A model generated the notes under the pieces. That model had not been told where the DNA came from, ran no database searches, and worked only from the letters and a program-made list of their open reading frames with translations. Source: Alicyclobacillus tolerans (GTDB lineage Bacteria > Bacillota > Bacilli > Alicyclobacillales > Alicyclobacillaceae). From it: a stretch of DNA of 64,000 bases. Numbering within the stretch: the first letter of the stretch is position 1; each line of letters begins with the position of its first letter. The DNA is taken from positions 52,394-116,393 of the forward strand of contig NZ_FRAF01000010.1 of NCBI RefSeq assembly GCF_900142255.1, given 5' to 3'. Below are positions 39,905 to 49,310 of the stretch, piece after piece. Both the position numbers and the translations under genes were made by a program.

Positions 39905-40810
39905 ATGTATCTAAACAACGGCAGTGTTGTGCGAGCCATGACGATTGCAGGTTCAGACAGTGGCGGCGGAGCGGGAATTCAAGCTGATTTAAAGACGTTT
40001 GCTGCATTTGATGTCTATGGTTCCTCTTGCATTACGGCTTTGACGGCTCAAAATACATTAGACGTCCTGGGCATCATGGAAATGACACCGGAATTTGTTC
40101 AACTACAGTTGCAATCTATACTGGACGATATTGGAACACATGCGTTAAAAACAGGAATGCTGAGCAATGAGAACATCATTCATGTTGTTGCGCAAACTTT
40201 GCAACAGTACAAAATAACCAATATTGTTGTTGATCCAGTGATGATTTCTAAAAGTGGAAAGTCTTTGTTATCCTATTCTGCCATCCAAGCCATGAAAGAG
40301 CAATTGCTGCCTTTGGCTGATATTTTGACGCCAAACTTGCCTGAAGCTGAGACGTTATGTGGTTATCCCATTACAACGTTCGAACAATGCCTCCAAGCTG
40401 CTCAAGATTTGGCTAGCCTGGGTCCTCGAATCGTGATCATCAAAGGCGGCCATGCAAATGAAGGGGACGGGCCATCTTCGCATGTGGTTGATCTCGTTTT
40501 TGATGGTGAAAATTTTACAAGTTTTCATTCTCCTCGTATTCCTAGTCACAAAACCCACGGAACGGGCTGCACGTTTTCTGCTGCAATAACTGCAGGCTTG
40601 GCGAGAGGAATGAATTTCCTGAATGCTATCGCATCTGCCAAGTCGTTTGTCCAAGATGCTATCGAAGCTGCGACGGATTGGGATGTGGGGAATGGCTACG
40701 GTCCGACCAATCATTCTGTAGCGATTCGTATAGCGGAAGGCGTAGTGGCAGGTTACTCGTATATCAGAAAAGATGGCGGATGGATGCGCTGTGAGGAGAT
40801 TTCAGTATGA
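39905..40810 (+). CDS. thiD: ThiD hydroxymethylpyrimidine/phosphomethylpyrimidine kinase
   Basis: Ribokinase-fold kinase of about 301 residues. Visible motifs are MTIAGSDSGGGAGIQADLKT near the start, DPVMISKSGKSLL, TPNLPEAETL and SHKTHGTGCTFSAAITAGL (anion hole and catalytic Asp region; the usual GAD..C is THGTGC). It phosphorylates HMP and HMP phosphate in thiamine synthesis. I choose ATG 39905 behind GGAAGGGA rather than the codon at 39884. It overlaps thiE by 4 bases. No TPP riboswitch is seen upstream, unlike thiC. Confidence 0.92.
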   Translation: MYLNNGSVVRAMTIAGSDSGGGAGIQADLKTFAAFDVYGSSCITALTAQNTLDVLGIMEMTPEFVQLQLQSILDDIGTHALKTGMLSNENIIHVVAQTLQQYKITNIVVDPVMISKSGKSLLSYSAIQAMKEQLLPLADILTPNLPEAETLCGYPITTFEQCLQAAQDLASLGPRIVIIKGGHANEGDGPSSHVVDLVFDGENFTSFHSPRIPSHKTHGTGCTFSAAITAGLARGMNFLNAIASAKSFVQDAIEAATDWDVGNGYGPTNHSVAIRIAEGVVAGYSYIRKDGGWMRCEEISV

Positions 40811-41460
40811 AGCTAGCTCAGATGACGAAAGAAGAGTTGCGCCGTCGTTTGCGACTCTATGTGGTCACCGATGAAAGAAAAGATACGCAGAGCTTGCTCG
40901 ATACGACTGCAGCTGCGATACAAGGTGGTGCTACCGCCATCCAACTACGCCGCAAGGCAGATTTAGGACGTCATTTTGTCGATCTCGCCTATGCTATAAG
41001 GCGAATGACCAGAGAGGCGGATGTGCTTTTTTTTGTCAATGATCGTGTAGATATTGCGCTTCTGTGCGACGCTGATGGGATTCACGTGGGACAGGATGAT
41101 TTATCGTGTATGGAAGTAAAAAAATTATTTCCAGATGCATTGGTTGGGGTTTCAGCAGCTGGAGTAGAAGAAGCCTTAGCAGCTGAACAGCAAGGGGCGG
41201 ATTACTTGGGAGTGGGGGCGGTCTATCCTACGAATTCTAAACCAGATGCGGATTTTACGGGACTTGAGGGACTTTCCCTCGTTACACAGTCTGTGTCGCT
41301 TCCAGTTGTAGCCATAGGCGGTATCAACGTTGAAAGAGCGAGTTCTGTATTAAAGGCGGGAGCCGATGGTATAGCCGTTGTTTCGGCAGTGATGTCTGCA
41401 GATGATCCCAGAATGGCGTCTATGGAACTTATTCATCGAATGGAAATAAGTGGAGGTTAA
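40807..41460 (+). CDS. thiE: ThiE thiamine phosphate synthase
   Basis: TIM-barrel enzyme of 217 residues that joins HMP diphosphate and thiazole phosphate. Family segments are LYVVTDERKD, AIQLRRKADLG, FFVNDRVDIALLCDADGIHV, VGQDDLS, GVGAVYPTNSKPDAD and VVAIGGINVERASSVLKAGA. It is translationally coupled to thiD through an ATGA overlap. Thiazole genes (thiG, thiM) are not in the window. Confidence 0.93.
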   Translation: MKLAQMTKEELRRRLRLYVVTDERKDTQSLLDTTAAAIQGGATAIQLRRKADLGRHFVDLAYAIRRMTREADVLFFVNDRVDIALLCDADGIHVGQDDLSCMEVKKLFPDALVGVSAAGVEEALAAEQQGADYLGVGAVYPTNSKPDADFTGLEGLSLVTQSVSLPVVAIGGINVERASSVLKAGADGIAVVSAVMSADDPRMASMELIHRMEISGG

Positions 41461-41469
41461 AAGAGGGCA

Positions 41470-42246
41470 ATGAATCTTTTGGACGGTCGTCGTATAGTCG
41501 TTACAGGTGCTTCCAGTGGACTTGGGCTGGCCATGGCAGAGGCGTTGTTGAAAGCTGGGGCATCGGTTGCAATGACAGCTCGTGCAACAGATCGGTTGGA
41601 CAGTGAAGTAAAACGTTTGACACATGCTGGTTATGATGCATATTCTTTGCCCATGGATGTTCGCTCTGAACAATCTATCAGCGATGCCGTAAGCTGGGTA
41701 GTTCAAACATGGGGAAAAATCGATGTTCTTGTGAACAATGCAGGAATTGGCATGCGAACAGTCAATTCTCGATTCATGTTGGAACCACAGCCTTTTTTTG
41801 AAGTGACTCCGCAAGGATTTCGAGATGTCATTGATACGAATCTTACAGGATATTTTCTTGTTTCTCGTGGATTCGCTCCTTTGTTGGTTAGACAGGGGTA
41901 CGGAAAAGTCATTAACATTTCCATGAATCATTCAACAATGCGCCGACGTGGTTTTATTCCCTATGGACCTTCAAGAGCTGGTGCAGAATCACTCAGCTAT
42001 ATCATGGCAGAAGATCTGCTGCCCTACGGTATCACCGTCAATATGTTATTGCCGGGCGGTGCAACGGAAACAGGCATGATCCCAGATGAGATGAAAAAAC
42101 AATTGAAAGTACCGCTGTTACATCCGAATATTATGGCTGATCCGATTGTTTTTCTTGCCTCAGATCAATCGGACGGAATCACTGGTGAACGCATGATAGC
42201 CACAGAATTTGCAAACTGGTACAAAGAACGTTTCGGTAATTCATAA
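41470..42246 (+). CDS. Short-chain dehydrogenase with YxxxR active site
   Basis: Rossmann-fold protein of 258 residues. The cofactor motif is VTGASSGLGLAMAEAL, and VNNAGIGMR supplies the structural Asn. The catalytic Ser region is VINISMNHST. At the active site the usual YxxxK reads YGPSR, so the catalytic Lys is Arg. The nucleotide codons (TAT GGA CCT TCA AGA) make this clear. It follows thiE by 9 bases. The substrate is unknown; activity may be altered by the Arg. Confidence 0.82.
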   Translation: MNLLDGRRIVVTGASSGLGLAMAEALLKAGASVAMTARATDRLDSEVKRLTHAGYDAYSLPMDVRSEQSISDAVSWVVQTWGKIDVLVNNAGIGMRTVNSRFMLEPQPFFEVTPQGFRDVIDTNLTGYFLVSRGFAPLLVRQGYGKVINISMNHSTMRRRGFIPYGPSRAGAESLSYIMAEDLLPYGITVNMLLPGGATETGMIPDEMKKQLKVPLLHPNIMADPIVFLASDQSDGITGERMIATEFANWYKERFGNS

Positions 42247-42651
42247 GATTTTAGAAGATAGGTTTATTTTGTATGAACGACGATATTCAAAGCATAAACG
42301 GGATTGCCAACATACTTTCATGAATACATTTTGTTTCCTTTTTGCCAAACTATAGTCGTTTTGAGCGTACTATCAGATAGTATCAGTTGCTTGAATCATA
42401 TGATTGAAAGTCCGTGTTTGGATAATAACATTATCGCTCCTTTCGACTTTACGCCTGTTTAGACGATCCTGAACACAACTTTGTGTCAAATACCTTCTTC
42501 TTATCCATTGTTAAGTTCGCGAAGAAAACCTGTGAAGAGTTCCAGTAGTGTCCGTCCAATCTTTGGGGGAATTGGGGATGCCGATTGACAGGACAACTAA
42601 TGAACTCCTATTCTTTGTACTAAGACCATAAGGATAACGGGGCGGTCATCT
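42247..42651. other. Intergenic stretch of 405 bases with a weak promoter
   Basis: No gene or RNA was recognised here. A perfect short palindrome TACTATCAGATAGTA lies at 42368-42382. Near the end, TTGACA (42585-42590) and TATTCT (42609-42614) with an 18-base spacer may be the promoter of the membrane hydroxylase gene that follows. Confidence 0.35.
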
Positions 42652-43293
42652 GTGGTGAGTAAAGAATTGAAATTGTTTATTAAGTTTCCTGATATTTTTG
42701 TCATGTTATGTCTTACAATCACAGGCTGCATAGTCTCTATTTTACATTGGCAAGGTTGGCTGACCCTCATTTTTATTGTGGCTGGTATGGTGGCATACGC
42801 ATTAGCGGAGTACACGACACATCGTTTCTTGTTTCATATGAAACCTCCGAAAAATCGAATATTGCTCAAATTTTTAAAGCGAATCCATTATGATCATCAT
42901 GCGAATCCTGGAGATTTACACTTATTATTTTTACCTTTATGGTACAGTTTACCTAATATTGCTGTTGCATCTTCAATTCTTATGATTATCAGTCATCGCT
43001 GGCAAGAAGCGATTTTTTTTGCTACTGGTGTTGGTATTTTTCTTCTCTATTATGAATGGAGACATTTTGTTGCGCATCGCCCCTTGGTTCCTAAAACGAA
43101 ATGGGGCAAAAAACTAAAAAAATCGCATTTGTGGCATCATTATAAAAATGAGAACTATTGGTACGGAGTAACTCATACAGTGCTGGATTATGTCTTTCAA
43201 ACTTATCCAGATGAAAAATTGGTAGAAAAAAGTCAAACAGCTAGGGATTTGGAGCATCGGATCAAAGAACAAGTGACAGAAAGTCACTTCTGA
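42652..43293 (+). CDS. Fatty acid hydroxylase/CrtZ-like membrane di-iron enzyme
   Basis: Membrane protein of 213 residues from the fatty-acid-hydroxylase superfamily. The di-iron histidine clusters are present: HRFLFH, HYDHH, HFVAH and HLWHHYKNENYWYGVTH. There are four hydrophobic segments. The family includes sterol desaturases, fatty acid 2-hydroxylases and beta-carotene hydroxylases, and the size fits a carotene hydroxylase or a small lipid hydroxylase. The start is one of two adjacent GTG codons (42652, 42655), with no strong ribosome binding site. It lies 13 kb from the carotenoid operon, so a carotenoid substrate is only a possibility. Confidence 0.75.
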   Translation: MVSKELKLFIKFPDIFVMLCLTITGCIVSILHWQGWLTLIFIVAGMVAYALAEYTTHRFLFHMKPPKNRILLKFLKRIHYDHHANPGDLHLLFLPLWYSLPNIAVASSILMIISHRWQEAIFFATGVGIFLLYYEWRHFVAHRPLVPKTKWGKKLKKSHLWHHYKNENYWYGVTHTVLDYVFQTYPDEKLVEKSQTARDLEHRIKEQVTESHF

Positions 43294-43406
43294 GATAAGA
43301 TATCTGTAAATTCTATCTATTATCATAGAAAAGATGGATAAAAACAGGTAACGGTTCTAACTCCAATATACTCTGTTTCTATTTTATCAAGAGGAGAATG
43401 AATATA

Positions 43407-44954
43407 TTGTCTAACCTTTCTGCCTCTGCCATTGATGACCGAGTTTCCGAATATGCATGGCAACCCAAAACGGAAGATGATCTTGAATCGATTTATCAAA
43501 GAGCTAGAAAACAGTTTTCTGTATGGAAAAATTATAGCGTTCAAGAGCGAATAGTCTGGTTGCGAAAACTTCGTTACCATATTGCCGAGAATCGTGATCG
43601 GATTGCAAATGTGATTCATCAAGCAACGGGAAAACCCTTCTTGGAGGCGCTGTCAAGTGAAGTCATGATGGTTCTTGAATCGCTGCGTTTTTTGGAAAAA
43701 CACGCTGAAAAATTGCTTCGTCCACAAAAAAGAAAAACTCCCATGATATTATTTGGGAAAAAATCGTATCTTCAATTTCAGCCGAGAGGGATTGTTTTGG
43801 TCATCTCTCCATGGAACTTCCCCTTTCAACTAGCTATGGTGCCTGTCATTGAAGCTCTGGCAGCAGGGAATTGTGTTCTGCTTAAACCGTCAGAGTGGAC
43901 GCCAAGTGTTACAGAGTTGATGCAATCTTTATTTCATGAAGTCGGTTTTCCCGAAGGTGTTGTTCAAGTTATTTTGGGAGATGGCAAAACAGGAAGAGAG
44001 TTAATTCAAAAACATCCTGATTTTATCCATTTTACGGGTTCTGTAGCGACTGGCCGAAGAATTCAATCCTTAGCTGCTGAACAACTCATACCGACCACAT
44101 TGGAGCTTGGCGGTAAAGATCCCATGATTGTTTTTGCGGATGCTCATTTAGAAAGAGCGGTACGTGGTGCTCTGTGGGGGGCATTTTGCAATAGTGGACA
44201 AGTATGTTTATCTATAGAAAGATTATATGTAGAAAGAAGTATTTTACCTGTTTTTCAAGAACTTTTAATCCAATCATTAGCTCAGTTATGTCAGGGTGAA
44301 GATATAGATGCTGATCTCGGTAGCATGACAACAATGGCACAAATCGAGAAGGTTAAATCCCAAGTGTTGGAGGCTCTCCAGCAGGGGGCTACATTATTGG
44401 CGGGAGAGCATCCAGATCATTGGCTGGAGAATTCAAGGAAATTAGCTCCCATGCTGATAACGAATGTTCCCAATCATGTTTCTCTGTTAAATGAAGAAAC
44501 TTTCGGTCCCATACTTCCTATTTTACCGTTTGATCAAGAGGACGAGGTCATTGAACTAGCCAATCAGAGTCGATTAGGATTAGGTGCAAGTGTTTGGACA
44601 GCTGATTTGCAAAGAGCCAAAAGGGTCGCGGCTCAATTGGTAACAGGAAACGTATGTCTTAACGATGTGATTATCAGCATTGCTAATCCCTATCTTCCTT
44701 ATGGGGGAACCAAAGAAGGTGGGATCGGGAAATATCATGGGGCGGAAGGTTTGTACGCTTTTTCTATTCAAACTTCTATATTGTTGTCTGAAGGAAAAAG
44801 TCCTTCGGAAATGCATTGGTTCCCTTATGCCGGAAAATCTCAATCACTCTCTCAACTTATTGCAAGTTGGTACGGAAAGCATAAAAACCCTTTTAAATTA
44901 TTACAAGCGTATATGAAGTTACTGAACTTATCTCGCAAACGCAATTATAAATAG
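43407..44954 (+). CDS. Aldehyde dehydrogenase
   Basis: NAD(P)-dependent aldehyde dehydrogenase of about 515 residues. Key parts are VISPWNFPFQLAMVPVIEAL, LKPSEWTPS, FTGSVATGRRI, LELGGKDPMIVF (catalytic Glu) and FCNSGQVCLSIERLYVE (catalytic Cys). The C-terminal 60 residues extend past the core and contain basic and hydrophobic residues. TTG 43407 is preferred because GAGGAGA lies at 43391-43397; ATG 43398 is too close to that site. It follows the membrane hydroxylase by 113 bases, so both may act on a lipid alcohol or aldehyde. Confidence 0.88.
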   Translation: MSNLSASAIDDRVSEYAWQPKTEDDLESIYQRARKQFSVWKNYSVQERIVWLRKLRYHIAENRDRIANVIHQATGKPFLEALSSEVMMVLESLRFLEKHAEKLLRPQKRKTPMILFGKKSYLQFQPRGIVLVISPWNFPFQLAMVPVIEALAAGNCVLLKPSEWTPSVTELMQSLFHEVGFPEGVVQVILGDGKTGRELIQKHPDFIHFTGSVATGRRIQSLAAEQLIPTTLELGGKDPMIVFADAHLERAVRGALWGAFCNSGQVCLSIERLYVERSILPVFQELLIQSLAQLCQGEDIDADLGSMTTMAQIEKVKSQVLEALQQGATLLAGEHPDHWLENSRKLAPMLITNVPNHVSLLNEETFGPILPILPFDQEDEVIELANQSRLGLGASVWTADLQRAKRVAAQLVTGNVCLNDVIISIANPYLPYGGTKEGGIGKYHGAEGLYAFSIQTSILLSEGKSPSEMHWFPYAGKSQSLSQLIASWYGKHKNPFKLLQAYMKLLNLSRKRNYK

Positions 44955-45126
44955 TTTCTTCTATATCGGTATAAAGATTTGGTGTAAAAAGGAAGTCAAA
45001 TTTTTGGAAGATGAATTTGTGGTACAATCTATGTTAACTCGATATATTCTGGAGTTGTTCTGGAGGTGAATCTTTCATTCCCTTGTCCGGCTTAATCTCG
45101 TAACTGAATAAGGAGGAGAGTAATCC

Positions 45127-45762
45127 GTGCTAGGCTATATGGTACATGCTTTAGTCGGTATATTCGCAGTGATGAATCCAATTGGCAATGTCCCCATTTT
45201 TTTGTCCCTCACCGAAAATTATGATCTAAACAAACAAAGAAAAATTGCTCGAAAAGCTATTCTGATAGCTTTTTTAATTATTATGATATTTCTTGTCTTA
45301 GGACACTATATTTTTGAATTGTTTGGGATTACTGTCAATGCGTTTCGTGTTGTCGGTGGTATTTTAATTTTTGGTATAGCCTATAATCTTATTCAAGCTA
45401 AACCCTCACATGCACATACTCCCCACGCGGATGAACATGAAGACAGTGCAAATAAAGATGATATATCTGTCACCCCATTGGCTACCCCATTGATTGCTGG
45501 TCCTGGAACGATTGCTACTGTTATGGCATTAGCTGGTGGCGGAAAGTTGCTCATGAATTCGCTATCTGTATTTATTGCTGTTGTGATCGTACTTGTAGGT
45601 ACCTATGTTATTCTCTACTATTCTGGTTTTATTGGAAAGCACTTAGGTAAGACGGAAATGAATGTTATTACTCGATTGATGGGTTTACTTTTGGCGATTA
45701 TCGCGGTTCAAATGGCAGTGTCCGGTTTGGATAAATTGTTTCCAGGATGGCTACACACATAA
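45127..45762 (+). CDS. MarC-family integral membrane protein
   Basis: Membrane protein of 211 residues with six hydrophobic segments. It starts AVMNPIGNVPIFLSLTENYD, the typical MarC/UPF0056 opening, and repeats the pattern in ATPLIAGPGTIATVMALAG. A His/Asp-rich loop (HAHTPHADEHEDSANKDD) lies between the halves, which might bind metal. The function of the family is not known. The GTG start at 45127 follows AAGGAGGAGAG. Confidence 0.87.
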   Translation: MLGYMVHALVGIFAVMNPIGNVPIFLSLTENYDLNKQRKIARKAILIAFLIIMIFLVLGHYIFELFGITVNAFRVVGGILIFGIAYNLIQAKPSHAHTPHADEHEDSANKDDISVTPLATPLIAGPGTIATVMALAGGGKLLMNSLSVFIAVVIVLVGTYVILYYSGFIGKHLGKTEMNVITRLMGLLLAIIAVQMAVSGLDKLFPGWLHT

Positions 45763-45838
45763 AAAAATTTGTAAAAAATCCAATCATAAATATAAATGTG
45801 TTTAGGATGCAAATGTATAGAAGATTGGGAGTGAAATG

Positions 45839-46579
45839 ATGGAAGGTAAAGTCGTTCTCATCACCGGCGGAGGACGTGGGATTGGTGCAGAGACAGCACG
45901 CCTTCTTGCTCATCGAGGCGCTTTTGTAGTTTTGAACTATCTTTCAAACCGTGAATCGGCCAATAGACTCGTCCATGAAATTGAGCAAAAAGGCGGCCGA
46001 GCATTAGCGTTGCAGGCGGATATACGAGATGAGCAACAAGTACAATATTTGGTCGAAACTACTATTCGTCAGTGTGGCAAAATCGATGGCCTGGTTAGCA
46101 ATGCAGCCATGAACTTTGTGAGGAAGCCTTTTTTGGAAATGAGTTGGTTGGAATTTTCTCAGAAACTTAATGACGAGTTAAAAGCAGCATTTACCTTATC
46201 TCAGGCCGTGCTTCCACATATGCTTGAAAATCACTATGGACGAATTGTTTATGTCTCCACAGGTTTGGCCCAGCATCCACAAGTGCCTTTTATTGCCCAT
46301 GGTACAGCCAAAGCGGGCCTTACTACTTTTGGAAAATATATTGCCAAGGAGTTTAGAACATATGGAATTACTGCAAATATAGTTTCACCGGGATTAGTTG
46401 AAACGGAGCGAACAAAATTTCAATCAGAAGAAATGAAAAGAAATATGGCTAAACTAACTCCGCTCGGTAGAATTGCTAAGCCTGAAGATATTGCACGAGT
46501 TATTGCTTTTTATGTCAGTGACGATAGTCAATTTATAACAGGTTGTGATATATCGGTGGATGGCGGACTCACAATTTGA
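45839..46579 (+). CDS. FabG-like short-chain dehydrogenase with His in place of catalytic Tyr
   Basis: Rossmann-fold protein of about 246 residues. The cofactor motif is ITGGGRGIGAETARLLA, followed by VSNAAMN. The catalytic Ser is in IVYVSTGLAQ. Where YxxxK is expected the sequence reads HGTAK (codons CAT GGT ACA GCC AAA), so the proton-donating Tyr is replaced by His. The C-terminus ITGCDISVDGGLTI is normal. The protein could still bind NAD(P)H, but standard ketoreductase chemistry is doubtful. ATG 45839 or 45836 follows GGGAGTGA. Confidence 0.8.
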   Translation: MEGKVVLITGGGRGIGAETARLLAHRGAFVVLNYLSNRESANRLVHEIEQKGGRALALQADIRDEQQVQYLVETTIRQCGKIDGLVSNAAMNFVRKPFLEMSWLEFSQKLNDELKAAFTLSQAVLPHMLENHYGRIVYVSTGLAQHPQVPFIAHGTAKAGLTTFGKYIAKEFRTYGITANIVSPGLVETERTKFQSEEMKRNMAKLTPLGRIAKPEDIARVIAFYVSDDSQFITGCDISVDGGLTI

Positions 46580-46677
46580 GTGTAACAATTTTTATTTTAT
46601 AGTCACAAAGTTGTGAGTTGGTTATGAGATTCATGAATTTCCTTGAAGTTCACTAAATTAAAAATATCATAAATACC

Positions 46678-46718
46678 CAAACGCCTATGGCCTTTTCTAA
46701 GGTAACAGGGCGTTTTTG
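46678..46718 (+). terminator. Intrinsic terminator after the short-chain dehydrogenase gene
   Basis: AAACGCCT and AGGGCGTTT form the base of a stem, with further pairing of GGCC and GGT inside, followed by a T run at 46713-46717. It lies about 100 bases after the dehydrogenase stop and before the next operon. Confidence 0.6.
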
Positions 46719-46845
46719 TTATGCCTAAAGCATTATATGAAACACACGAGACGAAATTTGAAACGCTTGGCACACTTGCGGTGTATAGAATTCATATTAC
46801 CTTCTGGTGAATGGTAAAAAACATGTGATAAAGCGAGGATATGCT

Positions 46846-47709
46846 ATGGAATGGGTCGTTTCATTGACAGAAGCAGCAGACCAGCTTGGTAAAGAAGGCT
46901 GTGGTTCAAAAGCCTTCGAACTATCCAGACTCATGCAGCGGGGATATTGCGTGCCTGATGGTTTTGTCGTGGCGGGTAAAGTGCATGAATCTATCACTTC
47001 CGCTGAAGCGGAAAGCAAGGCAGCTGATATGCAAGTTGCCATGCTTCAAGCTTTCAATAGGTTGATGGAACGCTATGGTGCTGTATCTGTGAGATCTTCC
47101 TGTACGGCTGAAGATCTTTCTCATGCTTCCTTTGCGGGACAATATGAAACCGTTCTCAATATTCGCAATCAGGAAGCGTTTTTTCAAGCATTAAGACATT
47201 GTTGGAACTCTATCTCTTATGCTCGTGTGAATGCGTACGCGAAGGCCAATCATATTTCCTTGCACGGCTCTCAAATGCCCTTGATTATTCAAGGTATGGT
47301 GAATGCGGACACATCAGGAGTAGCCTTTTCCATTCATCCTGTTACTCATGAAAATTCGGTAATTGTCAATGTCAGTTATGGACTTGGAGAAGCGATTGTA
47401 TCTGGTTTGGTAACGCCGGACACATTTCTTTATGAAAAAACAACGGGCAAACTTCATGCTGAGATAGGCAGCAAAGAATTGAAATGTGTGTTGCAAGATC
47501 AAGGTGTTTGTGAGATCGATACGACTTGGCTGGAACAACAACGTTTGTGTATTACGGAGGAGGAAGTATTGGAAGTCTGTAAGTTGACAGAAAATCTGGA
47601 AAAAGAATATCAGACGCCTGTCGATGTCGAATTTTCATTTCAAGAAGGTCAACTCTACTTGTTGCAAGTTCGTCCTATTACAACAACAAAGGAGAAAACT
47701 GCTGTATGA
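46846..47709 (+). CDS. PEP synthase/Rph-like enzyme, ATP-binding subunit
   Basis: About 287 residues covering the PEP/pyruvate-binding ATP-grasp domain (PF01326 type). Typical segments are GSKAFELSRLMQRGYCVPDG, VRSSCTAEDLSHASFAGQYE, VNADTSGVAFSIHPVTHENS, NVSYGLGEAIVSGLVTPDTF and EFSFQEGQLYLLQVRPITTT. In PEP synthase and rifampicin phosphotransferase this domain is joined to a swivelling His domain; here that part is the next gene. The start is ATG 46846 after GCGAGGA. The stop overlaps the next ATG by 4 bases. Confidence 0.85.
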   Translation: MEWVVSLTEAADQLGKEGCGSKAFELSRLMQRGYCVPDGFVVAGKVHESITSAEAESKAADMQVAMLQAFNRLMERYGAVSVRSSCTAEDLSHASFAGQYETVLNIRNQEAFFQALRHCWNSISYARVNAYAKANHISLHGSQMPLIIQGMVNADTSGVAFSIHPVTHENSVIVNVSYGLGEAIVSGLVTPDTFLYEKTTGKLHAEIGSKELKCVLQDQGVCEIDTTWLEQQRLCITEEEVLEVCKLTENLEKEYQTPVDVEFSFQEGQLYLLQVRPITTTKEKTAV

Positions 47710-49310
47710 ATTATATATATTCTGAGAAAGACCAACATGACTTTTTTGTACAAGATGATGTCCATTTTTCTCATGTTCTTACTCCTCTTTTTGCTTCATT
47801 TCAGTTGCCTAATCAGGAGGAAGGGACTCGAATCGCTTTTGACTTGATGAAAATGCCTATTGAACGGTTTGTTTGTCGTCTTTATAGAGGACGTTTTTAC
47901 CAATTTAATTCGCCTTATGCTGGTGATCTCGATATTCGCGCTAAGGAACATGAACGTGTGCTTATGCAACGGATGCCAGTTATCATGGAATACTATCAGG
48001 ACAAAGTTGACACTATTCTTCTTCCTTTTTATAGAAAATTGCAAGACAAAGTGCATGGGTATCTTAAGGCAGATGAGGCACTTTCTCTACTCAAGGAAAT
48101 GCATCAATTTTACACAACTGCCTGGGCAATACATTTCGATGTGATCTTGCCTCGCCTTGATGTTGGTTTTATTTTGGAAGATCTCTATCAACGTCTAACG
48201 GATCGACCAGGAAAAGAAGTTTATGACTTGCTGGTGGGCGTCATGAGCAAAACATTAGAAACGGATCGGGCATTTTGGGAACTTGCGAATGAATTGCGTC
48301 AGTTTCCAGCACTTGTAGAAATTATAGCCAACGTCAATCTTGACGATATTGATGGAATGTTGCAGAAAGACCCTGATGGTCAGTATTTTGTTCATCAGAT
48401 GAAATCACTTTTAGACGTTTATGGATATCGCACTTCTTATTCGCATGAATTTATTTATGAGACATGGAGAGAAAATCCAAAGTACGCTTGGGAATTAATT
48501 CGTTCCTATCTGCAAAGAAATTATCATTTTAATGCCGAATTTGATGCTCTTGTGCGCCGACGTCAAGAAGCATTGAACAAATTATTGGAACAAATTCCAG
48601 ATAGCCCATTACGTCAAGAATTTTTGCAGATGTATCAAATTGCTCTTCAATGTTGGGGACTTGATGAAGATCATCATTTCTATATTGATACCATGTTGCC
48701 AGCAGTATATCGGCCCGTGCTGTTAAATATTGCAAGAACTTTGGTTTCACTCGGCGTGATCGATCAACCGACAGATATACATTTTCTTTACTATGAAGAG
48801 ATATGTGAGGCATTACAAAATCCTCAAAATTTAATGAACAAAGTACAAAGGGAAAAAGAAGCTTACCACTTATACCAAAATGAACAACCCGTTCCTCATC
48901 TTGGACCAGAGCCGTCAGCTACGGAAGTAGAAGATTTGTTGGCAGACCGCTTGTTTGGTTTACCAAAATTTCTAAAAGAAAATACATCGACTTGTATCAA
49001 AGGATACGCTGCTTCACAAGGAGTTCACACAGGAACTGTGAGAATTGTGAAAAACCAGGATGAATTTGGAAAGTTAAATCACGGTGATATTCTAGTATGT
49101 AAAACAACGACGCCTCCATGGACAGTGCTCTTTTCAGTTGCTGGCGCTATTGTAACTGATGCTGGCGGCATTCTGTCTCATGCGGGTACGGTAGCCCGAG
49201 AGTACAGAATACCGGCTGTTCTCGGTACCAAAATAGCTACATCCACACTGCGTGATGGTGATGTGGTTACAGTTAATGGGACAGAAGGAACGATTACTCT
49301 TGAATCTTAA
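47706..49310 (+). CDS. PEP synthase/Rph-like enzyme, substrate and phosphohistidine subunit
   Basis: Protein of 534 residues. About 420 residues of unfamiliar, mostly helical sequence precede a C-terminal PEP-utilising mobile domain (GYAASQGVHTGTVRIVKNQD, CKTTTPPWTVLFSVAGAIVT, DAGGILSHAGTVAREYRIPA). The His in LSHAG is the expected phospho-carrier. The middle part corresponds in place to the drug-binding domain of rifampicin phosphotransferase, but no specific substrate can be read from it. It lacks the PEP-binding barrel of PEP synthase. ATGA coupling to the upstream gene supports a two-subunit enzyme. Confidence 0.82.
   Translation: MNYIYSEKDQHDFFVQDDVHFSHVLTPLFASFQLPNQEEGTRIAFDLMKMPIERFVCRLYRGRFYQFNSPYAGDLDIRAKEHERVLMQRMPVIMEYYQDKVDTILLPFYRKLQDKVHGYLKADEALSLLKEMHQFYTTAWAIHFDVILPRLDVGFILEDLYQRLTDRPGKEVYDLLVGVMSKTLETDRAFWELANELRQFPALVEIIANVNLDDIDGMLQKDPDGQYFVHQMKSLLDVYGYRTSYSHEFIYETWRENPKYAWELIRSYLQRNYHFNAEFDALVRRRQEALNKLLEQIPDSPLRQEFLQMYQIALQCWGLDEDHHFYIDTMLPAVYRPVLLNIARTLVSLGVIDQPTDIHFLYYEEICEALQNPQNLMNKVQREKEAYHLYQNEQPVPHLGPEPSATEVEDLLADRLFGLPKFLKENTSTCIKGYAASQGVHTGTVRIVKNQDEFGKLNHGDILVCKTTTPPWTVLFSVAGAIVTDAGGILSHAGTVAREYRIPAVLGTKIATSTLRDGDVVTVNGTEGTITLES

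Noticed and set aside
42368..42382. Palindrome TACTATCAGATAGTA as an operator
   Set aside because: It lies about 270 bases from the next gene without a promoter beside it; 7-base palindromes are expected by chance in a window of this size.
46846..49310. Split PEP-synthase-like genes as a sequencing frameshift
   Set aside because: The first gene ends at a natural domain border and the second starts with its own ATG in an ATGA overlap, so two genes are more likely.
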